NCBI GenBank assembly: GCA_033026295.1
Contig: CM065185.1
Coordinates: forward strand, 7,564,001-7,628,000
Source of the DNA: Channa striata
Lineage: Eukaryota > Chordata > Actinopteri > Anabantiformes > Channidae
Length of the DNA stretch: 64,000 nucleotides
Direction of reading: 5' to 3'
In this document: positions 38,401-53,958 of the stretch, piece by piece
Position numbering within the stretch: position 1 is the first letter of the stretch
How the letters are laid out: every line of letters begins with the position of its first letter
Notes under the pieces: model-generated
What the model was told of the DNA's origin: nothing
The model's input: the letters and a program-made list of their open reading frames with translations, nothing else
Database searches by the model: none
Position numbers and translations under genes: made by a program

Positions 38401-41400
38401 CTATACAGATTTTTTCCTGCCAGTCAATGCATTAAATCAGCAACCTTCTGGTCACAAGATCGCTTCTTTAACCTTTTGTCATTTCTACACAAAAACCTCA
38501 GAAATATTGGTCACTGTACCTAGCATCAAACTGCCAACAAGGCCAATTCATTTTTGTTCATTTCAGCAAATATTGTTTGCAAAGTAACCATTTCATAGGA
38601 GCAGTACACCCAACACTATGTAGACATGTCACACCAGAGTCTTAAAGTTGTGGTTGAAAAGTCTGTTTAAAAAATCTAATTCGGTTCTACCCAAAAGGCC
38701 ATTGGATGTTTAATTCATTCACTTCATTCCTTGCTAAATCACTTCATTATATTTTGAAGCACATTCACCAAAGAGAAGAAAATCAGATAGCGGTAAATCA
38801 GAGCTTGTCTTGTCTATGTTCTATTCAGAGCTGTGTACAGAGGGAAGAACAAGACACTGTGGGGTCTCATGCAGCCTGAAGACTCATTAAATGAAATGAA
38901 GCTTCTAAGGAAACGCTGGCAATCCTATAATTCAGCCAAAGAAAGTGACGACCAAAGGAGACTGACTGATAAGAGTTTTAGACACTCTTTCTACTAGACT
39001 GGTGAATATTATCTTGCACAACTAAAGAGACGCTGTTGTTAATGTAAAAGTTGCTGACCAAGAATTTCTTTGGCCACTATCTTTGCAAAGTTAGCCTGGT
39101 TCTGGATAATTGGATCAGGTGAGATACTTCTCTGGCTAGGCGAAGACAGATCCATGTTGTTGATGGTGTGAAAGATTCAAAGACAGACAGGAGGACCAGA
39201 GAAAGATCATCAACATCCTGTTCTGTGCCAGTCATGGCAGAGTTCAAATTGCTGTCTGCTCTGTTTTTGCAGACTGCGATTCCCCTCTACAGCTCTAATA
39301 TTCAATGTGAAATCCCCCCATGATGCCATGAAGAGCTCATCACTTATGTAACTGGGCAAAGCTACAGGACTAATCTGTTGTCTTACGCATTTCACGAAGA
39401 TCTAATGGCTCAATTTTAGATAAAATGTTCACTTTTTACATATTTAGTTTGCAGTCATTATAATGAGATTTTCTAATGGTCTAGTTAGAATACTAGTCAA
39501 CACAAAAAAATACTGAATTTGTCAATTTATCTGTAAAAGTGAGAAAATACGAAAACAAATGAAAAAAGGTTACAGTAGATCTTAACATGATAATGGTTGC
39601 GTCCATTTCAGGGATGTATGTTGGCTCGTAAATGTAATTAGTTATACCTGAGCCTTTCCTGCTGTAAGTCAAAGTGTCTGCTGTGAAAGGTCTGTCTTGT
39701 GATTGATGAGACAGATGTCAGTCAAGCACAGTACTACATGCAACATTTATATTGTTAGACCTTAATTACAGACGAAAACAATTCTCATGTCAATAATTCT
39801 GAGTCAAAAAATACTAAGAATTTCCCCCTATTTACAGTAGTAAAAAGAACCACAAAATTATATTTTATATTATTACATTAAATTGAGCTATTTATAAAAT
39901 ATCTATAGCCTATCTACTTGTATCAAGGTGTGAACACTCTGTTGAGAACAAACGGTGGTTCATCATATTGTGCCAGCAGTGTTTGAATGCAGCATACAGG
40001 AGGTCTAATCGGGAAAATAAGTGTGGGTGGACCATGAAGGGCCTTTAATGTTGCATTTTCTGGTGACCTAGTACATTATTACATAAAGTAAAAAAATCAC
40101 ACAACACGATGCACCAAAAAAGCTGTTAAATTGTCCAGACAAGCAGTTTTTCAGATCAGATACATAAAAACTTGATTTCCGCAGTACCCTGGTAGCCCAA
40201 TGCTTAAAAAGAAAATGCCAAAAGAAAGAACCTTTTTAAAAACCAACTTCTTGAACTTTCCAGTGACCAAGAGCCTTTTTCATGAACACCAGAAATTCCC
40301 ATTTGTCATCTGCATTGTTTTTACAGTTGCGTTAGGTGATACAGCTTCTTCTGTCCCTCTGCTATCTCAGTGCCACTATGTGTAAAGTATAAATACCTCA
40401 TAGGTCTCTGCACCAAGACATATTCTCCCTAAATTTAACCTGCATGGATTCTGTGTCTGACATTACTGCTGGGCTGAAATGGAAACCTTCACATAATGCA
40501 GACTCCAGCCTCACAGGGGCTGTAACACACTGCCAGCAGACTTGTTTCGCTTACACTCTCCAAATGATAAATGTCACTCACTGTCCTGTCTGGAGGCATG
40601 GCGAATTCACCCAGCATTATCAGCATCAGCCTTACTGGCATGTCTGGCACTTTGCTGCTCTGCACGATTATTTATTTCTTTTTTAAAAATAAACACATCT
40701 TCAGCTCAAATGCTAATCCTCACAGAGCAGCGGAAAAGAGAAGTATGCAGCAAAAAAAGGAAATGTGACAACTGGTCAGAAAAACATTTCTCTGGGAAGG
40801 CACTTCCTGCCCTCAGCAAAAAAAGGGGGAGCAAGTGAATATGCAGTATTATGAGCAAATTTCTGATGTGAAAGCATATCTGATTCTTACTTTTTAAATT
40901 ATCCCTAAAGAGAATATAATCTGTTTAAGGATTATCACAGCTCTTAAATACATAAGACTAGGTGTCCAGTGGAACATATTCAAGCAAATATAAACTGAGG
41001 GAAAAACATGAACTTTCAACCTTTAGAACAGGGCAGTATCTTTTTTTGAAACAATCATTTGTCACATATAAAACATGATACATTTCTCTTTAGCCTTTAA
41101 ACTCTCATCATATTGGACACTAAAGACGAAAGCACCAGTCAGCACTCAAAGTGCTGAATTGTTGTCTTCTAAACCATTTATTAGACATGATTTATAGCCC
41201 AGTGTCTGTCCACGTGGCTGTAAAAAGGCCTGTGAGGAATTATGACTCCATTCTGCTACACAGACATAAGCCAACAAAAACTCTTTAAATGATGTGAAAC
41301 ACAGTGCTCAACTATCTTGCAGTGCACCAAGACAAGGCCCTTCCGCCTCCCACAGGTTTCCCCTCCCCCTCGCTTACTCACGATAGCAGCCGGTTAGCAG

Positions 41401-44400
41401 TAGCACTGCATCTCTCAAGGACACATCACCACCAGAGAGGATAAAGAAAGGGGAGGAGAAGAAGAAAGGTAGACAAATTCAGATCAGGATCAAAGGAGAA
41501 AAGAGAGGGGTAAAGGAAGGACCGAGATAAAGAAGAAAATCCAGTGGGGAAGATGCATTATTGTACAAAGGCATAGGTAAAGACACACAAGTGATGATAC
41601 AGGGTGCAGGGGAGGGAGAGCCAGTCAGTGAGTGATCAGAAAAAGAAAGGGAGGAAGCCATGGTTGCTTACATCACCTTGAAGATGACATTGGCAGGACA
41701 CACAGGTCTGCTGCCTCATCAATTCCATTGCTGCCCAAGGGGACATCATATCACACACACTCCCAGTCTCTTTCTCTCCCACATCAGACCCCCTGGTCCC
41801 CTCAAGGCACACACATAAGCCTGGTCCTTGGCGATGTGGCTGTACCTGGCCGAACACACCCGCAGCCTCTGATTGGCTGCTCAAAGCCAGCAAAACCCCC
41901 TGCTCCCCAGCCAGTGAAACTCTGCTTGGAAACAGAGGCTGCGCTGTTACCACTACAGGCCACTGCTGCAGCACTGAACTGATCCCCCAGTCCTGGTGTA
42001 ACAGATGATGGAAACACAAAGAAAAATACTATCTCACGATATTACATGAGTCCTTTAACAGCACCTCATACTATGTGAATAAAGTGTGTAGGCGATTTAG
42101 CATAAACTGTGCCATTGCACCACAAGAGTGCAAGTTATATATTCACATTTTAAAATTCAGATCATTGTAGGCAAACCATGCATTGTATATAAATTATTAG
42201 ATGAGGATGGAAATTTCCATTTAATCAGCAGCAAATATTTAACTATGCAAAACTGACTGGTGCCAATGACAAATAAAGTAAAGGAAATGAAATAGATTTA
42301 AGAGGCATTGTTTTTGGCCAACTAAGGGAATTTTAAAACTTATTTCTAAGGTAGGTCTTTAATGGTCAGCCAGTACAAATCAGATAGATTTTGGAAAGGT
42401 TTTCTTATCAGATGTTTTCTAAATCTTAAATGTCTAAAACTTTCAGTAAGAAACTGACCAAATATGAATATCTATGTAAGTTTTAAGCCTTGGTTCATTA
42501 AATGTTGTTGTATAAATAGGATATGATTGTTATCAGTCAGTTCTCATCTCTTTAATTCAGTCTTGGGCTAAAATATCATATACAATAATTCATTCAGGTA
42601 ACATTTTGAAGAATGTTCAACTGTATGGAGTAACACCTGTAACATCTTTTTATTGGTGACATCTGTGATAACTTTCAGCACTTTCATAAACATAGAAAAA
42701 ATGATCACTGCCAGCAATAATAAATTCCTCTTAACTTTTTTGTTTTAAGGGTTTTCTGTTGTGTTTTTTTCTCTTTCAGAAGACATTGTACATATTCCAA
42801 AGCCCTGGAAGGAAAATGCAGGACATTATAGGCTATGTTCTTAAAGTTTGATAGTAACAGGCCTGCCAACCCAGCCAAATGCTGTTGATACCAGACCCCA
42901 GAACTACACCATTTAAAACACACAGAACTTTCTAGATTCTTTCTAAAAAATTTCAACCATGTTTGCAGAAAATATTTAAATATTCTTAGAAATTTAGGAA
43001 CAAGACACTGAGATAATTTCTTTTCAGGGAAATTACGCTACCAAAAACACTGAGCTCTTTAAGTGAATATGTATAACATCATACTTATTAAAACTTTAAA
43101 GGCAACTAAAGGAAAAGCATAATATTTTAGAAAAATACACATATTTCCTGTTTCATTGGGCCTAGAGTAAAATAATAATGTGACCACAACTTTCTGGTCT
43201 GTCCACTAAATATAATGCTGCACTTGGCAGCTGTCTTACTTTAACTTAGCTTAGCATAAAAAGCAAAAGCAGGGAAAAACACATAGCTAGTCCCAAAGTA
43301 AATGAAAACAACCAATGACACCTCTTAATCTCAAATGAATATTCTGCATCTGATTTAACAAAGATTGTGAGCTAATTTGCTTCAGAGATGCTGACAGGTG
43401 CATTTTGTTACCTTAAGCTTTTCATTCCTAAAATTAAAAAAATACTTCAGGGAAAACATGTGTTAAAGGAAAATGGCAAATAGAAAAAATACTGAAAACA
43501 GAGAGGGACAGAGGTATAAGGTGCTCACCTTTTCTTGATACTGCCTTCTGGAGGAATCCAAGGACTGTATAAGAGCTGTTGCATGGCCAATAAACACAGC
43601 ATAGCAAGTAGCTCCTACAATCATACTCAGCATGGTGAGCCAGATATCTGACAGACTCTCTGGGGCCTGCCGGCCATAGCCGATGCACAGCATGTGGCTC
43701 ATTGCCTTGAATACAGCAAAGGAGTACAACTCAGACCAGGTATCATTCTGTGGAGAGGGAGAAATGAAGATAAACAATTAAAAACATCAGTGTTACCTCA
43801 AGTAGGAGTGGTGGTGGAGAGTGGGGAATCCGAAGAAAAGCTTTGGGGACAGTGGGGTTATGGAATTGCACTTAAATTAGAACTCGAGGGACAGAATTGT
43901 ATTAAAATGACAGAGAGAGGACTCAGAAATCTCGTCAGGGGAATCCTTCGAGGCCTAATCAGGAAAGTGGAGACAGTTTGAAAATTATTTCCTCAGAGAG
44001 GAATGATAATGAGAGGTCATTAAATATACCCTTTCAGAGCTGTGTGAATGGGAATCTGCCACAGGCAGTGACAGCAGGGCAGCGGTTACCCTGCTGCCTG
44101 TGAGGAGGTTTGTGAAGGGACAAACCTAAGATTGTAACTTTTACAAAAATTTATTCACGTTAATGTTTTTGTTAGATCAGTGTGAGAAGATCTGATCAAG
44201 ACATCAAATGCTAAAAAAAAAAAAAAAAATTGCTCTAAGCCCAAATTCTTTACATCAAAAAATAGGCATGAACTAATCAACAAGCCCAGCTGATCTGATA
44301 CTTTTGTCTACCAAGCTTCCTTTGGGTCCCTTCTTATTTCATTAGCACTGAGTAGTGACTGTGGTGACCTCAGTCTGAACACACCGCTGACACCAATTGC

Positions 44401-47400
44401 AGTAATTCAAGCTGCAGCCAAAAGTAGAGATTGAAACCTACATTGTTATGGAAAGCATTTTACCAGAGAACACAGTGTCCTGTGTAATGAAACTGTTTTA
44501 TTAAAGCAAAGCTTGTGTGCATAGGAAAAATGTCAAAATTTAAAAACTGTACCACGACCATGCTCACATACACACTCCTCTCCTCTCTGCATTTGTTCCA
44601 GTCTACACAGAGGTTAGAGTCTGCAAAGGCAATCAGCTATGTCCTCTCTGATAACCTACAGCAGTACATTAGCAGTATATGCTATTGCCCGGGTTATTTC
44701 TAACAACTACATTTGCCTTGGTGTTGTTCCATAAAAACGTATATAATTATAAAATGACTTTTTATTACCTAAAAACAAAAACAAAAACTGCCCTTAGTTT
44801 TAGTGGCCAAACATTATTTAGCTCATTCAGTGGGCTTTTAAAGGGTCAAGAAGCAGGAAAATGTTCTTCACCCATTAAAGAGAACAAAAAAATTAAAGTC
44901 AGCCAGTTTAGACGAACATGTTTTTTACTAGAAAGAGAAAATACATTCACATGCTCTAGGTCATGAATGTATTGTGAAGACATCATGAAGAAATTAACAA
45001 ATCAATTAATTATTAATTTCGACTCAGTTGTAAATTGTGATATGCTCTGTGCCCAATTTCTCAAATGTGAATATTTGCTTTTTGTAACAGATGAATCAAT
45101 ACTGAAAATAATCACATGTTAAAGTAAAGAATCGCAGGTAAAGCAGAACAGCCCACACCTGTATTCTGTACAGTATGTTTAAGTATAAAAGACCACCAAG
45201 TGATAGAGTACTTCTCCATCATGAAGAGAGGAAAACAAAGAAGCAAAATAAATATAGCTCCACCAAGTGGGCTGAGGCTAAATGGTGTATGTGAAAACAG
45301 AAAGAGAAACAGTGGAGTGAATCAGATTGAATAATAGATGAATGATGAGCACTTGGATTCTGAAATAGCACAGGCAAGAGAAAGAGAGAGAGAGACTCCA
45401 TATCCTTATAGGTCTCAACAGCCCTCCCTGGGGATTTCACTTTGGGAACTATCCATCGCTTTGGTTGGTAATCACCATCTCCATTAGCTGCAGATAGTGT
45501 GTGTGAAGTGGACCGATAACACATAGGGTTTCAGTGTATCTTCCACTGTCCTAAAATTCCTCCTTGTACATGTTGTCATGACCTTGTATGTAGCAGGTCT
45601 CACATATTGTAAGGTAAATTTCACCTGCCACACAGAATGACCACATCCACATAAGTTATGTTACTTGAAGAGGTGACATGTTATTACTGCAAACAATGTA
45701 CAGCGTGTCATTTAGGATGTACAGTTTGCTGTCTTAGCAGCCACAGTAATTGAGGTTGTAGTCATTACTATGAAGACAATGAAATTTTTTTTTAAATTTA
45801 GGTTGGTGTTAGAATTATGTTTTTTGGCAACAAATTAGTCGTTGGCAGAGCGTTTAAATAATTCCATAAGCAGTCTTGACTTGACAGAGATTCTATGTCC
45901 TTTCTAGCATCTGGTGTAAGCAACATGATCAGCTTTACTTTTCTTGTACATTAAGACTTAAATTATGTTTAAAATAATAGATTTTTATGTTGTTTGAGTT
46001 CAACATTTTGGCGTGCTAACATTTGCTACATTTAGCTGAGACTGATGAAAGGGCCATTCAGTTAGAGGAAAATCTGCTCTAAAAGGGACAATCTACTACT
46101 TTGCTTTGGGCTTTTCCCATCAGGGGTCGCCACAGCGAATCATCCATTTCCACCTCACTCTATCCTGGGCATCTTTAACTCTGTTCTAAAAGGGACAATA
46201 ATCACTCCAATATTTGATATTTCACTGTAAACAAAATGTGACATTTAGTTTTTGGGGAGAGACAAAAGAAGTAGGAGGACCACCAAATTGATCTCTGTAT
46301 ACGGTTGACAGGTGTAAAGACAGAAGAAATGACAGAGAGTATGAAGCAGATAATAAAAAATGGGGTTATATCACACTGAATGACCCATAACTACGTGTGT
46401 CTAAAAACGATAATCTGGAAAAATATTGAAAGATAATCAGCACACGTAACAAAGCCTGTGTCCCATGTCTACCAGTTTAATTGTCAATGGCTTATCTGAC
46501 TTTAATGCACAGCTATTTTGTCTCTGCACGGCTTTGTCCTGTCTTCCTCCTCATCTGCCTCAACTAGTGTGTGCTCACTTCATAATCTGTTGGTTGGATG
46601 GTAAATTGTATTCATATGTGAATGTGAAAACCAAAACAAAACAAGCATTCAACATTTAATCCACAAACATGAACAACATGTGAAGACCACCCAGAGCAGT
46701 GTACTGTACTGTACTCCTATTCCTGTATTGTGTTCCTTCATCAACGTGTGTACATAAATGTTTTATTTTGCAAGTGTTAAACAATCTCCTGACCGACTCA
46801 AGAAATTCAGTACAGTTTTCTGTAAAGGTGAGAAAAAGACAGAAGTTACGTTAGTTAATCTTTGCTAACAGGCCAAGTATTGTATTTAGGTATCATAAAA
46901 CATAAAACAACTCGTGTGATGGGCATGCTCTGAGGGTCTTTGTTACTGTTACAGAAAAACTGTCTGTCTAGAAAAAAAAATTATGTAATATGGATGATTT
47001 ATTATTTATCTGCGTAAACAGAAGCTCTGAAAAATCATTCTACAACCTAAATTACTGTAAGCAATAGAGAACATATCTTGGCACAAACAGATTTTTGAAG
47101 CATCTTTTTCGCTTTACTTTTTTGGCTTCAGTTTCCAGCTGTGTACGTGCATTATTACATGTACTGCATGAGGCTGTAGTGACAGTTCTGCTGCTCTGGC
47201 TCTTTCTGTAAGATGTCCCATTTGGTTTATTTTGAAGAGTGGTTTTTTTATTATTATTTCTTGAGGTAACCTGTGAAAAACGTTTTTTTTAAACCATGAA
47301 ATGATTCCACTAAGAAAAGCATTGCATTAGACCCTTGGTGAGGTGCACTTACATGTGAAATGGTTACAGTCATACTCTTTCACTGTGACCTACAGTACCC

Positions 47401-50400
47401 GAATTGCCCTCTCACTGCTGCTTGAGTAATGCTTAACTGCCGCACCAGTACTTCTTTCTTGAGGAGAAACTGTAGCTCTGCCCTACTCAGCACAATAAGA
47501 TCCTTCAGAACAAAAACACCTGAATTCCTGCGGGACTGAGATAATCAAATCCATTTCTTTCTTCATCCAGCAAGCAAACACCAAGTAATTTCTTATCAGC
47601 CTAAAGAGCAGCTTTCACTTTTCATGCTTATATGCTGTTACAGCCTTAGTGAGCAGTTCAAATGAAATTCCGAATGTCCAGCAGCAGAGCTGTAATACTG
47701 TTAGATCAAACTAGGTGTGGTGAGGAAATAAAGTGAATTAACAACATACACAGTGATTACTGGTCCAAGCAAGCAGACCACTGTTGTGCAAAGCAACCTC
47801 CTGCTGATACCAGTGGGGGATAATAGGAAAGAGATGTCTCTGTTATGTGGATACTGTAAGGGATGGGTACGCACACAGTTATAATTACAGTGTTGAAACT
47901 ATACACCCCGTGTCTGTCAGTTAGCGCTGCTGTCACTATTATTACCCAGTTGCCTCTGCACTCCACTGACGCAGCAAGACTCAGCCACAAACTACAAATT
48001 AACTTTGCTGCGGACAAAGCTGTGTAAAGCTAATGCTAAATATAAACTAAATGAAATTAATGGGTGGAGGTTAGGGTTGTTGTGTAGGAAAAAAGTAAAA
48101 AAGAAAGAAAGAAAGAAGGAAAAATGAAAACCTATGTCCCCCCGAGGTATCACAAGTTTCACTGAGTCCAATTACTGCTTGGTGGATGTCATACAAAGTT
48201 CTCATCCGTGGATCCTGTCTGTTTGTGCCACAGCACCAGAGCCACTGTGGGGTGGAAGCCATGATGGATGGCCAGGCTGCAACCCTGGCTAATGTTACAA
48301 GTTGTCAGCGACTCAATAGGGGGGCGGCCTCAGGTGGCTGTAGGCAGCATGTACCATGCCACACCGGCCCCTTAGTTTGGGAGTGATGGCTCTCTGGAGA
48401 GTGGCTGTCTTTGAATAAGTGGAGGAAGGGAGCAATACAGGAGTCAGTGGCCTGTCAACCCTAAACCTAAAATGCCTGGACTTTGCCCAAGGTTATCTAA
48501 TTAAATGTTGTGATTTCAATGCTTCATAGGGAAAGCATTTTTTGTTTCCATATACATAAATGAAATTAAAAAGCTCATACTGAGAGATTGACATAGGCTG
48601 CATATTCAGTCATATTATAGATATATTACATGCAGAGTTACTTATCGTGAAATAACTTTCGAAATTTAAACATTTTTCATTTTAGAGGTGGAATAAACAG
48701 CAAACACCTCTGAAATTTTGCCACCATGGGAGAAAGTTTTTTTTATTATTACCTTAGGTTTTTGAAATCATATCAACATGTGTTAATGTGGATTAAATAT
48801 TATGTGATAGCCCATTGACTGGATTGTAAATATACCCACACTAATAATACTAAGATCGTGAGTCAATGCTGTAATAAATATGTATTTTGTGAATATTGTT
48901 AGTCTATACAGTATATGTCTCTCAAGCACAAAGATGAACTTAAATAAGCGTGTTTAAACCTGAGTTACTTTTGTAGAGTAATAAAAACAGCAACTGCAGG
49001 AAATATTTGAAATGTGACATTTATAAGTAGTTATGACTTGCCTTGCCCTGTCTGTGAGTAAAGCCCAATCTGTTTAAAACTTCATCTGGACCTTGTGTCT
49101 GGGTTAGTCTGGTCTTCCCTCACTCAGTCAAAGGCTGGGCTGACAGACAGACCTATAAACAACCAGCTTTTATCTCTCTGTGAGAGACACAGCAACAAAG
49201 AGCCCAGCTGCCTGGCCATATCCCCCCTCATCCCTCTGTTTTCGCCTTTTATCTCTGCTGTCATCACTCCACCATGCTGAAGAGGAAGCATAGAAGGATC
49301 TAGAGGTGCACTTAAATCTGTCTGCTTTCTCTTTCACAGCTTCTTCATTGGTATCCTATGGTTGGTTTCTATGTCAGGCTGAATGCTACTGCAGAGGGGT
49401 GTGAGATGAGTAATTTTCATGATTAGTTGGAAGGAAAAACTGATTTTACATCCTAAATCACGACAGGAAATCACTTTGGCTAATAAGGGCTCTGTTTTCA
49501 AAGTGGACCCTGATGATCCACATTATCGTATCTCAAACAATCACCAGTAACCTACATGACCCTTAATTTTTAGGTTCCAGGGATGGAACTGACTACTACT
49601 TTGGGCCAAACTAAAATGTCTCCACAATTGTTGGACTGAATACTAAGCAATTTTGTGCAGACATTAATGAAGAGAGGATGAACTCTAATGACTTTAGTGG
49701 CCAGCCTCAGCTGTGCTTTGGGTTTATTGCTAATTACAAAATACAAGCACACTCATACGCTAAATGAATATGGTGAACATGGCAAACAACATACCAGGTG
49801 AAAATTAGCATGATAGCATTGTCACTGTGAGCTTGTTAACATGCTGATGGTAGCATTTGCCACAGATCTACTAGTGTGGCCATACACTCCGAGAAACACA
49901 GATGCTACTTAATACTAGAGCATTTGGGGGGATCTGCTTTATCAAAAGACAAGAAACTGTTTATCATGACCACAAAATATTTTCTGAAGATGGTAAGGCA
50001 ATGTTTTACACAGTTTTGTATGGCCACAGTTATCTCATTTTAAACTAACGCAGAATAAAAAATGTAAATCTAGTTTGGGAGTGATATGTCCAATTTGTTG
50101 AGCAGACACGATTTTTAACACATACCTCCATCTTGTTGAGGGACACCCAGCAGTCTGAGGGGAAGTCCTGTAGCATGGGAACCAGGAACTGCAGGCAGCC
50201 ATCCCAGTGACACAGAAGCAGCATCATACCAATGAGGTTAAAGATCCGCATCACTGCACTAGCCAGGTCATAGGTCATGTGGAAGATCTGAACCAAGAGG
50301 GTAAGCAAGGAAATGGCGTTAAACCAAGCTGTAAGTTGGAGAGACACAGAATATGAGTGACTTACAGAGAGAAAGACAAACTACTTCAATCTTTATTTAT

Positions 50401-53400
50401 ATTTTGGATATATATAATACCAAATACCTAAAATGCTAAATTCATATGTCAGTGGCAGGACTGGCCACCCACTGAGCTCCACAGTCTCCTCTGGATTATA
50501 CCAAGTTTGATTAATGAGCAGGGAAGACAAGTTGCCACCAGTCCCAAGTCCAACACAGCAAGACATTTGTTACACAGAGATGCATGACATCAGTCAAGGC
50601 TCCAAAACACACACAGGGTCTAGTTACACACACAAAGTATTCACGCAAGCCTGAAGGCAAAAACATACACCACATCACAGACAGACATATCAACACATTC
50701 AGACACACAGGATGATGGACAGAAACCATCATGATTCTGAACAACTGATAGTCTATGTCGTCTCAAACATCAATCATTTTCAGGCACCAGACAGTCACTT
50801 ACAGTGGGCCAATCATTTATTACCTGGTGTGTTTCTACTTAACATGCTGACAACTATTCAAATGGAAAAAGAATATCTTCGAGGCCTAAATGTGTAAATT
50901 ACAATAGTTTTTGTAGTTAGAACATTATCTGATGTTAATGAAGACACGACATGTGGGTCTTTTTTTTTGCAGCTGAAGTAGAAGTGGTACTTTGTGATGG
51001 GGTGATGAGTGAGTCTAGACATGAATCATGTGTGCTGATCCTTCTAAATGCCTCTTTAACCTTTATAGGGTTTTCATTGTGAATATTTATCAATCAGTAA
51101 CTGAAAAAATAAAGTCATTTGTCATATAATTTCAAGTGAGGATGAATAAGAGACACTCAACTTATCTATGATGATGTGTTCAGCACAATGGACAGCCCCC
51201 AGAAATTAACCGGAAATAAAAGCAGTTCAAGATTTTGGATGTTCAAAATAAACCAAAGAGAAAGTTGACATTAGCTGTGCCAGTGTCTCACTCTCCACTG
51301 CATCTCCACTCTCATTTTCCATGCATGCCAAGTATCACTTCCCATCATGCACTACTGTGTGTATCACATCATATCTTCAGAAATCCAATTATCCAAAGGT
51401 CAAGTGAACAGCCAAGCCCCACTGCGCTGCTCACCACTGCAAAATGCCAACACCAGGCTGCCAATAGTGGCATAAACAAAAAGTCGAGTGATCTCATGAC
51501 ATCACTGGACCTCCTGTCTCTTGGGCTGCTCTCCCACATTTGAGGAAGGAGCCTGAGAAGAGGCTGGAGCAGAGTTCATCTTTTGCTGAGTGAATACAAG
51601 TCAAGTGGTCAGGAAGGGCAGACTTGAGTCTCTAGGTTTAGTCTACACGATATAGGGAGACCTAGACAACAGCACCCATCTTTATATCCCAAGTCTGCAA
51701 GTCAGGCCTGTGGGGAAAAGCCAGGTTACCTAACCTCTCCAAATCCTTTAAATGAACAATTAGTGCCATATATAATCACAGTCAACAACCCCCTAGTGCT
51801 ACATATTATCATCGCCTTCTACCCCACCTGCTCTTCCTCTGGCACCATAATTGATTAACGTGTTTGCCCTGGTAATAGGCTCCTTATTAGACTGCCTGAT
51901 GCTGCCTGTGGGACTGACAGGTCAGACAGGGAGACAGGGAGGTTAGGGGGGTTGGGGCTGTGTGATAATAACAGTAATTAGAATGCAAAGTTTGTTAAAA
52001 GCCAAACATCCTCCTGACATTGCACATTCTTCATCAGGTGGCAGGTGAGAACATTAGCGGAGCAGAGCAGGCCGCTCAGAGCAGACACAGAGGTAGATTG
52101 TTGGTTTGGTCACAAGTCAACATCAACATATTGGAGTCAAATCTGTGATCTTTTATGATAGACTAAACTGGGTGTTTCTTCCGTTGTGGCTAAGAGTTGT
52201 GTTATTAGAGCTAATACAATATTAACTGTCATAAAATGCATACCTCTTCCCATTGGTGAATGTAGCGTATTAATCTTGAGAGCCTCAGCAGCCTCAGAAG
52301 ACTTAGGATCTTTGTAAAGCGGACAATCCTTAGGGCCCGAGCAGTCTTGTACACTTCTGAGTCAATTCCCTTTTCCACTATGAGGAATATGTAATCCACT
52401 GGGATGGAGGAGATAAAGTCGACAATGAACCAAGTCTTTAAGTACTTTTTCTTAATGGTTTTAGGGTCCAAAATGATGTCCGAGTTGTCCTCAATGATGA
52501 TTCCAGTGCGAAAGTTAAGCACCAGGTCCATGAGGAAGAAAGTGTCAGAGACCACATTGAAGATGATCCACGGTGTGGTGGTCTCGTCCTTGAAGAAGGT
52601 GATGCCCACAGGGATGATAATCAGGTTGCCCACCATAAACAGCAGCATTGTGAAATCCCAGTAGAACCTAGAAGATTTGTGTGCAGTTGGTGTGTGTACA
52701 TGACAGTGTGTTTACATGTGTGTGGGGGGTAGAGGAGGGGGGAAGGTGGGTGTGAAGGGAACAAAAGACAAAAATAGAGTCAGATAAGAAAAGGCATATG
52801 CTTCTACAAAGGCACAAGAGACTTTCAAACTGATGGTGAAAAAGTGTGAACAACTAACATCACTTCTTTAGAGCGGAAAATTACAATAAACTCTGAATCA
52901 GACTTGTCAGTATCTGAATATCCAGTTGATAAAACAATGCCAAGTATGAGCAGAACTTAAAGGCCCACTTTACTTTTTTCCTGCTTTTGGAGCTCTCACT
53001 GACCTTGCAGTACACATGGATGCAAGTCACTCTCCACCAGTAATGATGTGGCAGCTTTGTGACTTGGACAGACAGACAAAAGTAGTGAAGTCTGAGCCCG
53101 TCACAGGCATCTCTGCAGGACAGGTGCAGCGCTGAGTCATTACACTGCGACTTATGCAACAAGCTCTGACTCGTCCACTCCACGGGAACAACAGAAGCCG
53201 TCCCCATGGCCATGCTGGTACGTGCATGTGGATGTTCATGAGCACAAAGCACCAGACCAGGGGCAGCCACGGCGCCATGTGGGAGCTTGTGTGGCAGAGA
53301 CAGGTCTCCAAAGGCGCCTGACGTCAGATTTTTGTTTGCTGCTTCGAATCTTTATTTATTCCGCTTGGTTTCACCCCTTGTCTTTCGCCCCGATACACGC

Positions 53401-53918
53401 ATTCACACCTGGAGCTGCCCGCCGCAATCTGACCTGTGGCCACTGAGCGGGTTTAGCCCGGGTGGTCCCACTGACTCGGCGTTATGCGATACAAATGGGC
53501 CAACCGTGAATGGCGCGGGGAGAGACGGTTCGAAGAGCCCTGATTAGACGGGAGCTGTCCGATCCGTGTGGTGCTGAATGGAAACCAGGCATTCCGGAGT
53601 GAAACACTCATTTTTTTTATTGGCCACTAATGAAATTCAGAGACTCGACCATGTCGAATACGTTGCGTATTGGGTTGGTTTTAACAAGCCGCATTCTTCT
53701 CTCTTGCCTACATTTCTCTGAACGTTTTCGTCACACAATAGCGGCTGGATGTCCAGCTGGGTTTCGAACGCTGAAACGTGATAACCAGAGCGAGAGCCCG
53801 TCATTAAAACGCAGGATCCGGGGGAGTCGTTCAGGCGGACATGTCTCCAGTGAGCATGCTTGAGGTTTCGCACACTTGGCTCAAGGTGACATTCCATTAC
53901 TGAGCATCGCATGCTCAG

Positions 53919-53958
<40 letters not shown>

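Larger units (their letters stand above)
34207..43528 (-). other. hcn2 intron 4 (9.3 kb)
   Basis: The largest intron. It contains a fish repeat near 35735-35850, another at 43080-43420, a small hairpin at 36149-36178 and a tRNA-SINE-like scrap near 38195-38255. The 41330-42000 stretch is richer in GC and has overlapping open frames on both strands without recognisable domains. Confidence 0.7.
43748..50125 (-). other. hcn2 intron 3 (6.4 kb)
   Basis: It contains an A17 run (44213-44229), a small retro-insertion with target duplication (46078-46199), a GAAA tract (48097-48122) and a repeat copy at 49560-49900. No additional exon was seen. Confidence 0.75.

Noticed and set aside
38138..38587. 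149-codon plus-strand frame in hcn2 intron 4
   Set aside because: It begins in a tRNA-SINE-like scrap, contains no domain and lies in an intron; likely chance.
41632..42019. Overlapping frames on both strands in hcn2 intron 4
   Set aside because: The frames reflect locally higher GC; no splice context or homology was recognised.
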